NCBI RefSeq assembly: GCF_034521915.1
Contig: NZ_JAXHLU010000011.1
Location: 1 to 64,000, forward strand
Length of the DNA stretch: 64,000 nucleotides
Source: Fodinibius sp034521915
GTDB lineage: Bacteria; Bacteroidota; Rhodothermia; Balneolales; Balneolaceae
Direction: 5' to 3'
This document shows positions 18,543 through 27,733 of the stretch, piece after piece. The notes below the pieces were generated by a model. That model was not told where the DNA came from. It did not search any database and saw only the letters and a list, made by a program, of their open reading frames with translations. The first letter of the stretch is position 1; each line of letters begins with the position of its first letter. The position numbers and the translations under genes are program-made.

Positions 18543-19298
18543 CTATTGATCTCGTACCGCATCGAGGTAATCGCGGATACGATGAGCATTTACCCCTATA
18601 TCACCGCGACCAATACGTGAAACTGAACGGACATCAATTTTACTCTGATTAGCAGTTTCGGCGGTATCCACGCGAATAACGACATCATCAATAAAACCAA
18701 ACCAAGGCAACTTGTCGTAAGCTTCGATGAGTCCGGCCTCACGGTCCTGCGTCACAATCTCCTCCCACGGCATCTGCTTAGCCGCGGCAAGAGCACGGTC
18801 AAAGGCTTGGTCATATCCAACTTCTAAATAGAGCGTTTCTACATTGGGATAAGCTTCCCTTTGCATTTCTGCTTTGTCTTGATCCCCATAGGTAGTATCA
18901 TTGGGCGCATCAGCACGCAGAGGAACAATTGCCCTAAATGACGGGGGATTTTCAATATCGGTGCTAATATCATGAATTGGCGGATATTTCTGAGCTTCGG
19001 TGAACCAGTATCCAATGGTCCCCATCACACCGATACTAAGAACGAGTCCCAATGCTACAAGTCCGATTCCACCCATCTGGGGTTCATTTCTGCGAGCAAA
19101 TCCAAAAACAACGGCCAGCGAAAATCCGATGAGTGCCAGCACTCCGCTACCCGGAAGCAGCCATGTAAAGGCGGTGCCCAATCCCCACCAGTTCCACTGA
19201 TATCCATATCCTGCAAGTACTATTACTACGACTGCTATGATTCCAAATACTGCACTTGACACCGCCCATTTCGAAGTTTTCTGCTGATCCATAGTCAT
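18543..19298 (-). CDS. DUF1499 family membrane protein
   Basis: About 251 aa with three N-terminal membrane segments (roughly 13-31, 40-67 and 76-98) followed by a DUF1499 domain. That domain has PPIHDISTDIENPPSF, YPNVETL, GWE-like PWEEIV, GLIEA, FGFIDDVVIRV, IDVRSVSRIGRGDIGVNAHRIRDYL. The domain is a predicted membrane-associated soluble module of unknown activity. A start two codons in (MDQQKTS) is equally possible. It lies 30 bp after the EamA exporter gene on the same strand and is likely co-transcribed with it. Confidence 0.85.
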   Translation of the reverse strand: MTMDQQKTSKWAVSSAVFGIIAVVVIVLAGYGYQWNWWGLGTAFTWLLPGSGVLALIGFSLAVVFGFARRNEPQMGGIGLVALGLVLSIGVMGTIGYWFTEAQKYPPIHDISTDIENPPSFRAIVPLRADAPNDTTYGDQDKAEMQREAYPNVETLYLEVGYDQAFDRALAAAKQMPWEEIVTQDREAGLIEAYDKLPWFGFIDDVVIRVDTAETANQSKIDVRSVSRIGRGDIGVNAHRIRDYLDAVRDQ

Positions 19299-19328
19299 AT
19301 TAATTAGTTAATATTTAACATACTGATT

Positions 19329-20228
19329 TTAATTACGCACACCGCCTATTCGCTTAAACTGTACCAATACAACGGCTGATAATATGAAAAGCATTCCAAT
19401 AATTTGAAAAATGGTAAGAATCTCATTGAAGAGCCATACGCCTATCAAAGTTGCTACAAGCGGCTCAACCGTAGCTGCAATAGATGCCCGTCCACTTTCA
19501 ACCATCGATAATCCCATGGTATATAAAAAGTACGCCAGCGCTGTCGGAAAAAAGCCAAGTCCCAAAATATTTAGCCAAACCGTTTGTGATTGTAGTTGCT
19601 GAGGTGAAATAGTGAATCCGCTGGTTGGCAGCATCACAATAGAGGCAAAAATAAAGGTATAGCTAATAACAGTTAGGGGATGATATTTTTTAAGCGCATA
19701 CTTGCCAAAAATACTGTAAAGAGCATAACCGAATCCCGATCCCAAGCCTACCAAAACCCCATACAGCGAAATGCGATCAGCATTTATGGGAAAAACTTTT
19801 ATGACGAGTACGCAACCAAATAATGTTAGCACGAGGGCTCCAATCTTACGCGACGTCATCGGTTCCCCGAAGAAAATCCGGGATAACACCACCACGAAAG
19901 CAGGTCCGGTGTAGAGTAAAATTACAGCGACAGATAGTGATACTTCTTCGATAGCCGTAAAATACGCCCAGCTAAAAAAGACCGTGCTGAAAATACCCGT
20001 CCCGATGAAACTCATTGAATCCATCCAATCAATTTTTAATAGCTTAACATCTATGGCAGCTACGAAAGCCACTAACATTATTGATGCACTGATGACCCGA
20101 ACCGTAACAATTTGAAGAGCTGAAAACCCCTGCTGCGATAGATTATCAACAAAAATACCAATAATACCCCAGAGCGAAGCCCCAAGAAATACATAAATAT
20201 AGGCCAACCGATTGTTTGATTGAGACAA
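19329..20228 (-). CDS. EamA/DMT-family transporter
   Basis: Ten predicted membrane helices in two EamA repeats, typical of drug/metabolite exporters (substrate unknown). Each repeat ends with a proline/glycine-rich hallmark: GALVLTLFGCVLV in the first, IGMLFILSAVVLVQ in the second. The reading frame opens at TTG (20228); no ATG is available nearby upstream because a MITE and its TTACCT duplication begin only 5 bp away (20233-20238). The insertion may therefore have replaced the native promoter or start. The family call is firm; expression is uncertain. Confidence 0.85.
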   Translation of the reverse strand: MSQSNNRLAYIYVFLGASLWGIIGIFVDNLSQQGFSALQIVTVRVISASIMLVAFVAAIDVKLLKIDWMDSMSFIGTGIFSTVFFSWAYFTAIEEVSLSVAVILLYTGPAFVVVLSRIFFGEPMTSRKIGALVLTLFGCVLVIKVFPINADRISLYGVLVGLGSGFGYALYSIFGKYALKKYHPLTVISYTFIFASIVMLPTSGFTISPQQLQSQTVWLNILGLGFFPTALAYFLYTMGLSMVESGRASIAATVEPLVATLIGVWLFNEILTIFQIIGMLFILSAVVLVQFKRIGGVRN

Positions 20229-20232
20229 TATC

Positions 20233-20435
20233 TTACCTGAGACCTTCGCAAAACCGAACTGTCATCGCGAATGTAATGCGGCGATCTCCTTTTAGAAGCT
20301 TTGATCGGGAGATTGCCTGCCTATGCCGAAGCTTTTTTACACAAGTGCCATATACAGAAAGGCTCCGCGCAGGCAGGCTTCTCAGGCTCGCAATGACAAG
20401 CTAAATTTATTGGGTTTTGCAAAGGTCTCTTACCT
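20233..20435. mobile_element. MITE (191 bp) with terminal inverted repeats and 6-bp target duplication
   Basis: The element spans 20239-20429. Its 17-bp ends are GAGACCTTCGCAAAACC (20239-20255) and the complement of GGTTTTGCAAAGGTCTC (20413-20429), 16 of 17 matching. Both sides carry TTACCT (20233-20238 and 20430-20435), a target-site duplication. Inside is a second inverted pair, GTCATCGCGA (20261-20270) with TCGCAATGAC (20388-20397), plus a GCCTGCCT/AGGCAGGC pair. No transposase ORF is present, so it would need a transposase in trans. It fills most of the 383-bp gap between eamA and the E1 gene. Confidence 0.8.
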
Positions 20436-20611
20436 GTTAATAATCTTACTTAGTTCGTCGGATAATACACAGACTTACTGGAATATTCCAACACTTACTT
20501 CAAAAATGAATCTTTCCGTGCCGCCTAATTATTTGTTGCAATTATAAAGAAACTGCTGCATGTTTGGCTTTATAAATTAGGTATTTTAAAAATTTATTTT
20601 AGTACTTTCAG

Positions 20612-22597
20612 ATGATTCGACCGCAAACCGATTTATCCCAGAAGCAGGCGATATCACTTTATAAAAATCTACTTCTTCCCCGTCGCATTGAGGAGCGAAT
20701 GCTTAAACTGCTTCGCCAAAACAAAATCAGTAAGTGGTTTTCCGGCATGGGACAGGAAGCCATTGCGGTTGGCGTCACCTCTGCCCTCTCCGATGACGAT
20801 TATCTGCTGCCCATGCACCGAAATATTAGCCTTTTTACCACCCGAGGCGTGGATCTTTATACACTCTTTTGTCAACTTTTAGGCAAGGCCGACGGCTTTA
20901 CCGGTGGACGTGATCGCTCGTTTCACTTTGGCGTGCCCGAAAAACGCATTGTGGGAATGATCTCTCACTTGGCTGCCACCATGCCCGTTGCTGATGGATT
21001 GGCCCTTGCCTCGAAATTGCGTAATGAAGGTTATGTTGCCGCCAGCTTTTGCGGAGATGGAGCCACCAGCGAAGGTGAATTTCACGAGGCGCTCAATCTG
21101 GCCGCCGTCTGGGAGTTGCCGGTGATTTTTGTGATTGAAAACAACGGCTATGGTCTATCCACACCTACCCACGAGCAGTACGCTTGTGACGATCTCGTTG
21201 ATCGCGCCCAGGGTTACGGTATGCGAGGCGTAAAAATTGACGGGAACGATATTTTTGCTGTGATGGATGCGGTCTCCGAAGCTAAAGAACATGCCCTGCA
21301 GGGCGAACCGACACTTATCGAGGCCAAAACCTTTCGCATGCGAGGACATGAGGAGGCGTCCGGCACCTTTTACGTTCCCGACGAGAAGTTTGAAAAATGG
21401 GATGAATACGACCCCATCGACCGGATGGCTGAGTGGCTTAAAAGTGAGCAGATTGTTTCGGGAGAAGATGAATTAGATGAAATTCAAGAAGAAGTGGATA
21501 ATTCTTTTCTTCCGGAATTGGATCGTGCCCTTGAAGCTGAAGACCCCATTTTTGATCGAGAGACCGAAGAAAATCGCTTGTTTACCCCGACCAAATTGCC
21601 CAAGAAGAGTACCAAGAATGATTCTTCTTCAGAAAAAAGATTTGTTGATGCTATTCAATTCTCGCTTAAACAGGCATTTGAAGAAGATGAAGACTATCTC
21701 ATCATGGGACAAGATATTGCCGAATATGGCGGGGTGTTCAAGATTACCGAAGGATTTGTTGAGCAGTTTGGCAAAGATCGTATTCGGAACACGCCCATTA
21801 TTGAGGCCGGAGCATTAGGCGCTGCACTTGGATTGGCACTTGAGGGATTTAAACCCGTGGTAGAAATGCAGTTTGCCGATTTTATTTCCTGCGGGTTCAA
21901 CCAGATCATTAACAATATTTCCAAGGGACAGTATCGCTGGATGCCTCCCATTAATATCACCATCCGTGCTCCCCATGGTGCCGGCGTTGGCGCAGGTCCG
22001 TTTCACTCACAGTCTCCCGAAGGATGGTTTATGCAGCATCCGGGACTCAAAATTGTGGTACCATCAACGGTAGAAGATGCCCAGAACTTGTTGTACAGCG
22101 CATTATATGATCCGAACCCCGTCCTATTTTTCGAGCATAAAAAACTCTATCGCAGTATTCGTGATACTACTCCCGATCACTGTACCCCAGAAGAACTTGG
22201 GAAAGCAAAAGTGATCCGTAAAGGGACCGATGCCTCCATCATCACCTATGGAATGGGCGTTCACTGGGCGCAAAATATTGCTGAGGAATACTCCTCACGA
22301 GGGACAGAACTTGAAATTATAGATCTTCGCTGTCTGGCTCCGCTGGATATGGAAACTGTTAAACAATCAGTAGCAAAAACCAACAAAGTACTTTTGCTGC
22401 AGGAGCCTTCGACCACACTCGGACCCATGAGCGAGCTTTCATCTCAGATTACTGAAGAATGTTTCGAAGATCTCGATGCCCCGGTCATGCGCTGCTCATC
22501 GCTGGATATGCCTGTGCCTTTTAGTCCCGAACTGGAAAAGCACTACCTGGCCGATGATCGCCTGAAAGGAACACTGGAGAAGCTACTAAAATACTAA
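20612..22597 (+). CDS. 2-oxoacid (branched-chain type) dehydrogenase E1, fused alpha and beta subunits
   Basis: Thiamine-diphosphate-dependent decarboxylase step of a 2-oxoacid dehydrogenase complex. The alpha part (about residues 1-315) has GQEAIAVG, GRDRSFHFG, and the ThDP motif GDGATSEGEFHEALNLAAVWELPVIFVIENN. The beta part (about 335-661) has MGQDIAEYGGVFKITEG, IIEAGALGAALGLALEGFKPVVEMQFADFI, PHGAGVGAGPFHSQSPE and PSTVEDAQNLLYSA. Normally two genes, here one 661-aa chain with a charged linker. The E2 and E3 partners are not in the window. Substrate is likely branched-chain oxoacid but cannot be fixed. Confidence 0.88.
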   Translation: MIRPQTDLSQKQAISLYKNLLLPRRIEERMLKLLRQNKISKWFSGMGQEAIAVGVTSALSDDDYLLPMHRNISLFTTRGVDLYTLFCQLLGKADGFTGGRDRSFHFGVPEKRIVGMISHLAATMPVADGLALASKLRNEGYVAASFCGDGATSEGEFHEALNLAAVWELPVIFVIENNGYGLSTPTHEQYACDDLVDRAQGYGMRGVKIDGNDIFAVMDAVSEAKEHALQGEPTLIEAKTFRMRGHEEASGTFYVPDEKFEKWDEYDPIDRMAEWLKSEQIVSGEDELDEIQEEVDNSFLPELDRALEAEDPIFDRETEENRLFTPTKLPKKSTKNDSSSEKRFVDAIQFSLKQAFEEDEDYLIMGQDIAEYGGVFKITEGFVEQFGKDRIRNTPIIEAGALGAALGLALEGFKPVVEMQFADFISCGFNQIINNISKGQYRWMPPINITIRAPHGAGVGAGPFHSQSPEGWFMQHPGLKIVVPSTVEDAQNLLYSALYDPNPVLFFEHKKLYRSIRDTTPDHCTPEELGKAKVIRKGTDASIITYGMGVHWAQNIAEEYSSRGTELEIIDLRCLAPLDMETVKQSVAKTNKVLLLQEPSTTLGPMSELSSQITEECFEDLDAPVMRCSSLDMPVPFSPELEKHYLADDRLKGTLEKLLKY

Positions 22598-22612
22598 TCT
22601 GACCTTTTGCTC

Positions 22613-23843
22613 TCAGTCAGAAATTCGCCGGAGAACCTGTTCTGCTTTTTTCTTCTTTTCATACGGTCCTAAGGAGAAACGACCTTCAGAAATACCCGTT
22701 TGTATCGTCGGTAATCCCGAAGCTAACATTTCCTCTTGATAGGTCACTGCCAAAAAGTTGCCAATATTTTTACTGGTCACTACTGCAAACTCCGGATGAT
22801 ACTCTTTTTTCAGAAGCACATTGATACGATATCGACGTTCTCCAACGTCATCTTTATATATTTCCATCTGATCGATCATATTCGGCTGAACCTCATAAAA
22901 CAGCGTATCACGGTCTTTCATAGATGCAGTTTGTTCATTTCTATTCTTTATACTCTCTAAGCGAGTTTTTACCCGCATCCATTTGTCCTCTTTAAATTTT
23001 GGATTATCTATTGATGTCAATCTCTGCTCGATAGATTCAATAAGTTCATCTACCTTTTCCTGTTTATCTTGCATTGCATAATACTGGGCAAGAGACATCT
23101 GTGCCGTAGCTCCCACCTCATTATTATACTGTTTGGCTACCTGTTTAAGATAGGTAATAATGTCATTTGCCTTTTCTTTGGATACTTCTTCTCGTTCTAT
23201 CAAATGATATAGCCGTTCTACCTGCCTTGATGCGAACCAATTTTTATACGAACCGTAACCGATATCCTGAAACTCCTCAATCAAATATTTCATCTGGGAA
23301 ATAGCTTCCTCATGATTCGTCTTTTAGAGTCAGCACAGCTAATCGCCCGGTATAAGCGTCAACAAGATCCGCTTTATACTTTGGTTGATCTTTGAAAATA
23401 GAAATAGCCGCATCCACATGGTTTTCAGCCTTATCTAATTGCTCCTTCTCTCCTGTTTTTTCATAGAGCCTCAGGTAGGTACTGCTTAAAATAGTATGCA
23501 CAAAGTATTCCAACTCCTCGTCATTGCGAACGCTATCAGTATCAAGCAAGGTATTTAATTGCTCTATACTTTCTTCAGTTTCTTCTGCTGTAGCATCCGG
23601 ATTAGTGATCTCCCTGAAAGATAAATTTTCCTCATCCAGCATTGTCGTCACTTTATCCCGATCTATCTGGGCACCGGGTGCTTCTATGATAGGTTCTCCC
23701 TGTACCTCATCCATATTTGTAGTATCTATCTCAGCATGTTGTGTTGACTGCTTATCGGTTTTTGATGACTTATTTTCACAGGAAATAGTAAACACAACCA
23801 ATAACAAGCTTGAGATAAATAATAATGTCTTAAATCGTAGCAT
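22613..23843 (-). pseudogene. Helical-repeat lipoprotein, frameshifted
   Basis: Two frames form one gene. The first (23843 to 23310) has a lipoprotein signal (lipobox FTIS-C22) and TPR-like helices. The second (23293 to 22613) continues the helical repeat (MKYLIEEFQDIGYG..., AQMSLAQYYAMQDKQEKVDELIESIEQRL). It ends in a domain reminiscent of the SecD P1 head (NIGNFLAVTYQEEMLASGLPTIQTGISEGRFSLGPYEKKKKAEQVL). Removing one A from the A4 run at 23322-23325 (complement) joins them as ...LTLKTNHEEAISQMKYLIEEF, about 409 aa. The SecD resemblance is weak. Convergent with the E1 gene. Confidence 0.65.
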
Positions 23844-24232
23844 AACTCTCCTTAAATTTAGTTTTTTATTACGTTAGAAGACTTAAAACAGTAATACTTA
23901 CCTACACATATTTGATAAGTATTAACCATCCTTTACTAATCAACCATCTCAAATCTAAAAAAACGATTACCATACAAAGAACAGGGTAAATGCAATTAAA
24001 AAAATAGCTAAAACGTCCGCCACGGTTGATACTTTTCATTCCGCTGCAGAACTACAGAATAATGTACGGTGTGAATTAACAAGATGAGATATTAGCAAAC
24101 ACATCTGCCATCGGTGCTCTGTCCGGAGGCAATAGGCAGAGTAAAACAGTTGCTATATAATAATTATCGCGGGAATTAATTCCCGCGATGGTAATAGCGT
24201 AAAAAAGTATCTCGAAAAAGCTATCTACTATT
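23844..24232. other. Non-coding gap with a perfect 24-bp palindrome
   Basis: No gene is supported. The only structure seen is the palindrome at 24166-24189, described separately. The part nearest 23843 must hold the promoter of the leftward repeat lipoprotein. Confidence 0.55.
24166..24189. repeat. Perfect 24-bp palindrome
   Basis: ATCGCGGGAATT followed directly by its exact complement, with no loop. Flanks GCTAT (24152-24156 region) and ATAGC (24194-24198 region) add a weaker outer repeat. There is no T run on either side, so it is not a standard terminator. It lies about 45 bp past the 3' end of the DUF3524 glycosyltransferase gene. Confidence 0.75.
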
Positions 24233-25366
24233 TTACGACAAGGCCGAAGATATTTCCATATCCAGGCACTCCTCAAACATAGCGTCGAACTCGTCGATAC
24301 GCTTGGACCAATCGAGGTGCTTGTTGATCTTTTGCAATGAGGCTTTGGGAAGCGGTTTTGACTCTTTAGTTAATAGATCTTTGAGATAGTGAAATAGATC
24401 ATCTTCAGTATCATACAACACAGGAGCGTGCAAAAGCGGTTTATGCAGGCTCTCCGGAATCAACTCAGGATAATGCAAGCGGTTGGGCACCAAGGGATGA
24501 CATCCACAATAAATGGCTTCCATGATGGCCACGCAGAAAAACTCGTACGTTGCCGTTGAAACCACGATATCCCCGCTGTGAAGCAATCGACTATAGTTTT
24601 CACGATCCTCAACATAACCAAAATGAGTAATATGGCGCCCGTATCGCTCCCATGCTTTCTCAAACTCTTCGGGTTTTTCATGCTGTGTATCGCCCGCCAG
24701 AATAAGGTCAAAGGTTAGATCAATATCATTTAAGCGATTGAGCACCCGGAAAAACATGGCGGGATTACGATCGAACTGCCAGCGCTGATTCCAGACAATA
24801 ACAGGGTTCTCATTTTCTTTGCGCTGGTCGGGCTGGGCATCAAAGCGTTTCAAATCGAGTCCGGGATATAATACCATGCTCTTTTCCGCAATCTTATCGA
24901 CCGGGTAATAATACTTGTCGTCGGGATAATTCTCTAAAAATTCAGGCAGCGCATTCAGGAAATCATTGCGATGGAATTCAGATGAAAAAATAAGTCGATC
25001 CGCGGAAAGCATGCTTAAATAGTTGAGGTAGCTGTAGGTTAGATCGCGCTCCTCTCCCTCGGGCATTGGCTGGGTAAACTGATTCTCATGCATGTACATC
25101 ACTTTGGGTACTTCAGCAAAACGAGGATTAGTCAGTGATAAAAAAGCCGGCAGGTTCGTCATGCTACTTACCAACAGCAGATCAATATCTTCTTCAACTT
25201 CCTGGGTCATTCCCGCCAGCACTACCGAATTGCCGTGCATGCGCCACTTTCGTCCCTTGTAACTAAGATTTATCGGGATAATATTGTGCTGGGAGAACTT
25301 TTCCAGTCCCCTTAAAAAAGCTTTATGCGAACCGCTAAAAAACGGCTCCACAGCTAAAATATTCAT
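24233..25366 (-). CDS. DUF3524 glycosyltransferase, tRNA-queuosine mannosyltransferase-like
   Basis: GT4-type glycosyltransferase with an N-terminal DUF3524 domain (MNILAVEPFFSGSHKAFLRGL, HGNSVVLAGM, YMHENQFTQPMP, SADRLIFSSEFHRNDFLNALP). The C-terminal Rossmann half has VWNQRWQFDRNPAMFFRVL, FGYVEDRENYSRLL and an E-A-I-Y-C-G-C-H-P-L-V-P nucleotide-sugar site. Animal members (GTDC1/QTMAN) mannosylate queuosine in tRNA-Asp; the same role here is inference. At 377 aa it is full length. mutL is upstream on the same strand but a hairpin separates the two. Confidence 0.85.
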   Translation of the reverse strand: MNILAVEPFFSGSHKAFLRGLEKFSQHNIIPINLSYKGRKWRMHGNSVVLAGMTQEVEEDIDLLLVSSMTNLPAFLSLTNPRFAEVPKVMYMHENQFTQPMPEGEERDLTYSYLNYLSMLSADRLIFSSEFHRNDFLNALPEFLENYPDDKYYYPVDKIAEKSMVLYPGLDLKRFDAQPDQRKENENPVIVWNQRWQFDRNPAMFFRVLNRLNDIDLTFDLILAGDTQHEKPEEFEKAWERYGRHITHFGYVEDRENYSRLLHSGDIVVSTATYEFFCVAIMEAIYCGCHPLVPNRLHYPELIPESLHKPLLHAPVLYDTEDDLFHYLKDLLTKESKPLPKASLQKINKHLDWSKRIDEFDAMFEECLDMEISSALS

Positions 25367-25383
25367 AATCAGTTTTAAACTTT

Positions 25384-25419
25384 AAAAGCTTTACTACACT
25401 TTGAAAGTGTAGTAAAGCT
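25384..25419 (-). terminator. Probable terminator after mutL
   Basis: Near-perfect hairpin AGCTTTACTACACTTT (25387-25402) with AAAGTGTAGTAAAGCT (25404-25419), nearly loopless as written. On the leftward strand it is followed by a T-rich but broken tail. It sits between mutL and the next leftward gene. Confidence 0.6.
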
Positions 25420-25427
25420 CATATTTT

Positions 25428-27275
25428 TTATCGAAAGCGCGCCTCAATATCCTCAAGCGGAATATACTCCAACGTAGGTTTCTTCAGCGGATCTTTATAC
25501 GGTTCATCACAGGCAAAAAGCTGATCAAGCAGATTTTCCATCTCCATATCGGTTAGTTTTTTTCCTTTGGGGATGGCCGTCTTTGACGCAAAGGCAATAG
25601 CCAGCTTTCGGCGCTCATCGAACTCAAACCTTCCGTCCAGCTCCCGGTACTGTTGTAGCATAGACTTTAAAACCGACTGCTCGTCTCCCACATCAATATC
25701 GGCGGGTACTCCGCTAATCATGGCTGTGTTACCGCTCATCAATTGAATGTTAAAACCCATGCGCTGAATGATGGGATGCAATTCTTCGAGAAGCGAAAAT
25801 TCCGACGCCGAAAAATCCATTGTTTGCGCAAAAAGGAGTTGCTGGGTACTTGGAATAGCGGCTTCGGTAGCACTCAATGCCTTTTCAAATATAATGCGCT
25901 TGTGGGCCGCATGCTGATCAATCATACACAATCCGGAACGCGTCTGTGTTAAAATATAGCGATCGTGCAGCTGCCAAAAGCCGCGGTCGCGCATACGTTG
26001 TGGACGACTATCTTGATTAGATTTATCCTGCTCATTTTTTTCGGCTTGATCAAAATCGTACAGTTGTTTTGAAAAATTATCCTGATCGCCCTTTTGTGAT
26101 TTCGGTCGATCAAAATTAATACGCGATGGAAATTTTACAGGCTCCTTCTCCCCTCCACTGTGCTGTTTATTCTTTGCCCCACCAAAATTGAAGTCAGATG
26201 AAAATCCCTTTGAGGAAGAAAAACTGCTTTCCTCATCCCTATTAGGAACATCCGGAACCATAAACTCTTCATGCAGTGCTTTCTTTACAACCGATTTTGT
26301 GAGTTTAATAACACTACGTTCATCCTCAAATTTGACCTCTTCTTTGGCCGGGTGCACGTTCACATCCACTTGCTTAGGATCAATTTCTAAAAATATGGCA
26401 TAAAACGGGTAGTCCTTTTCACCGGTCCACGCGTCATAAATATTGAGAATAACATGAGTAAGATAACGATGTTGAATAGGACGTCCGTTAACAAACAGAA
26501 ACTGCTCGCCACGACTTCGTTTCGTCAGCTTGGGATCTGCGAGCACCCCGTGTACCGTTAGATAACTCGTCTCCTCCCGGAAATGTATGAGACTGGCCTT
26601 ATAGCTCTTGCCAAACATATCAGTAATGCGATCTTTCAAACTCTGCTCTTTTGGCAGATCATAAATAGTATCGGTATCGGCAATCATTTCAAATCCTAAA
26701 TCAGGATTAGCAAGAGCCGCCTGCTGAACCGTTTTCAGTATATGTCGAAACTCAGTAGCATCCGTTTTTAAAAACTGGCGGCGTGCCCGTACGTTATAAA
26801 AGAGGTTTCGAACTGCCACGGAGGTACCACTTTCGACAGCAGCGGGTTCAAATGATTTTTCCTCTCCCCCCCATATTTCATATTTCCATCCCATCTCATC
26901 ACCGGGACGCTTGGTCTTAAGCGTAACCTGTGATACCGAAGCAATAGAAGCCATAGCCTCACCGCGAAAACCAAGCGTACGAACTTTAAACAGATCGTCT
27001 ACATCCTGTATTTTGGATGTGGCATGCTGCTCAAAACAAAGGCGGATATCTTCCTTTCCCATTCCGCTGCCATTATCAATCACTTGAATAAGCGTACGTC
27101 CGGCATTTTGAATAACAATCTTGAGATGATCAGCACCGGCATCAATGGCATTATCCAACAGTTCCTTAACCACCGAACTGGGGCGTTGAATAACCTCACC
27201 AGCAGCGATTTTATTGGAAATTTCGGGAGGAAGTTCTCGTATTATGGATTGTTCAGATTCCGTTTCCTGGCTCAA
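25428..27275 (-). CDS. mutL: DNA mismatch repair protein MutL
   Basis: Couples MutS recognition to strand removal. The GHKL ATPase N domain is clear: NKIAAGEVIQRPSSVVKELLDNAIDAGA, DNGSGM, FEQHATSKI, TLGFRGEAMASIASVS, NLFYNVRARRQFLK, NVHPAKEEVKF. A variable linker (about 345-430) precedes the C-terminal dimerisation domain. The nuclease motif DQHA(x)2E(x)4E reads DQHAAHKRIIFE, with Lys at the first Glu position, so the latent endonuclease site is altered. Length 615 aa. It is the first gene of its transcript. Confidence 0.93.
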   Translation of the reverse strand: MSQETESEQSIIRELPPEISNKIAAGEVIQRPSSVVKELLDNAIDAGADHLKIVIQNAGRTLIQVIDNGSGMGKEDIRLCFEQHATSKIQDVDDLFKVRTLGFRGEAMASIASVSQVTLKTKRPGDEMGWKYEIWGGEEKSFEPAAVESGTSVAVRNLFYNVRARRQFLKTDATEFRHILKTVQQAALANPDLGFEMIADTDTIYDLPKEQSLKDRITDMFGKSYKASLIHFREETSYLTVHGVLADPKLTKRSRGEQFLFVNGRPIQHRYLTHVILNIYDAWTGEKDYPFYAIFLEIDPKQVDVNVHPAKEEVKFEDERSVIKLTKSVVKKALHEEFMVPDVPNRDEESSFSSSKGFSSDFNFGGAKNKQHSGGEKEPVKFPSRINFDRPKSQKGDQDNFSKQLYDFDQAEKNEQDKSNQDSRPQRMRDRGFWQLHDRYILTQTRSGLCMIDQHAAHKRIIFEKALSATEAAIPSTQQLLFAQTMDFSASEFSLLEELHPIIQRMGFNIQLMSGNTAMISGVPADIDVGDEQSVLKSMLQQYRELDGRFEFDERRKLAIAFASKTAIPKGKKLTDMEMENLLDQLFACDEPYKDPLKKPTLEYIPLEDIEARFR

Positions 27276-27369
27276 ATGTCTGTACTTCTTTTATTGATTT
27301 TGAATTGGCGGGATGATACTAAATTCTAACTCTGGATGTAAGAAATTTAACGAGCCTAATACAACAGGA

Positions 27370-27570
27370 TTACAGTAAATACATAATATAAATAACCAGT
27401 GCTAATCCTAATGCATATAACATAACCGACCGTCCCTGGTGGTATTTCTTATGGGTACGACGAATTTTAATCCGTTCTCGACGACTCATCTCCTTTTCAG
27501 GATCGTAATACCGGTACTTGTATTTAAACTTCTTGTTCTTAGGCCGGTAACTAAACATGCCTCTTATCAT
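27370..27570 (-). CDS. Small basic tail-anchored protein
   Basis: Unrecognised 66-aa protein: a strongly basic first two thirds (YRPKNKKFKYKYRYY, RRERIKIRRTHKKYH) and one C-terminal membrane helix (about 48-66). The layout suggests a tail-anchored protein with its basic part in the cytoplasm. Stands alone between divergent mutL-strand and icd. No function is claimed. Charge pattern and clean start support coding. Confidence 0.6.
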   Translation of the reverse strand: MIRGMFSYRPKNKKFKYKYRYYDPEKEMSRRERIKIRRTHKKYHQGRSVMLYALGLALVIYIMYLL

Positions 27571-27733
27571 AACAGCCTCCGTTACTTAACTGACTTTGCT
27601 TTCTAATAACCTAATATAATGAGAATTTCATTCAATTTTTATCACTTCCCAGCGATGACTGTCAGCATGCAGGTGGCGATTATTTTTACTATACTTCGTT
27701 CCCAAATTTAATTCGAAAATCATTCCAAAATTC

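Noticed and set aside
20216..20404. Small + strand ORF across the MITE
   Set aside because: It lies inside the repeat, has no protein-like pattern and shares the element's boundaries.
24076..24276. 66-codon - strand frame overlapping the palindrome
   Set aside because: It overlaps the end of the DUF3524 gene and spans the palindrome; no protein features.
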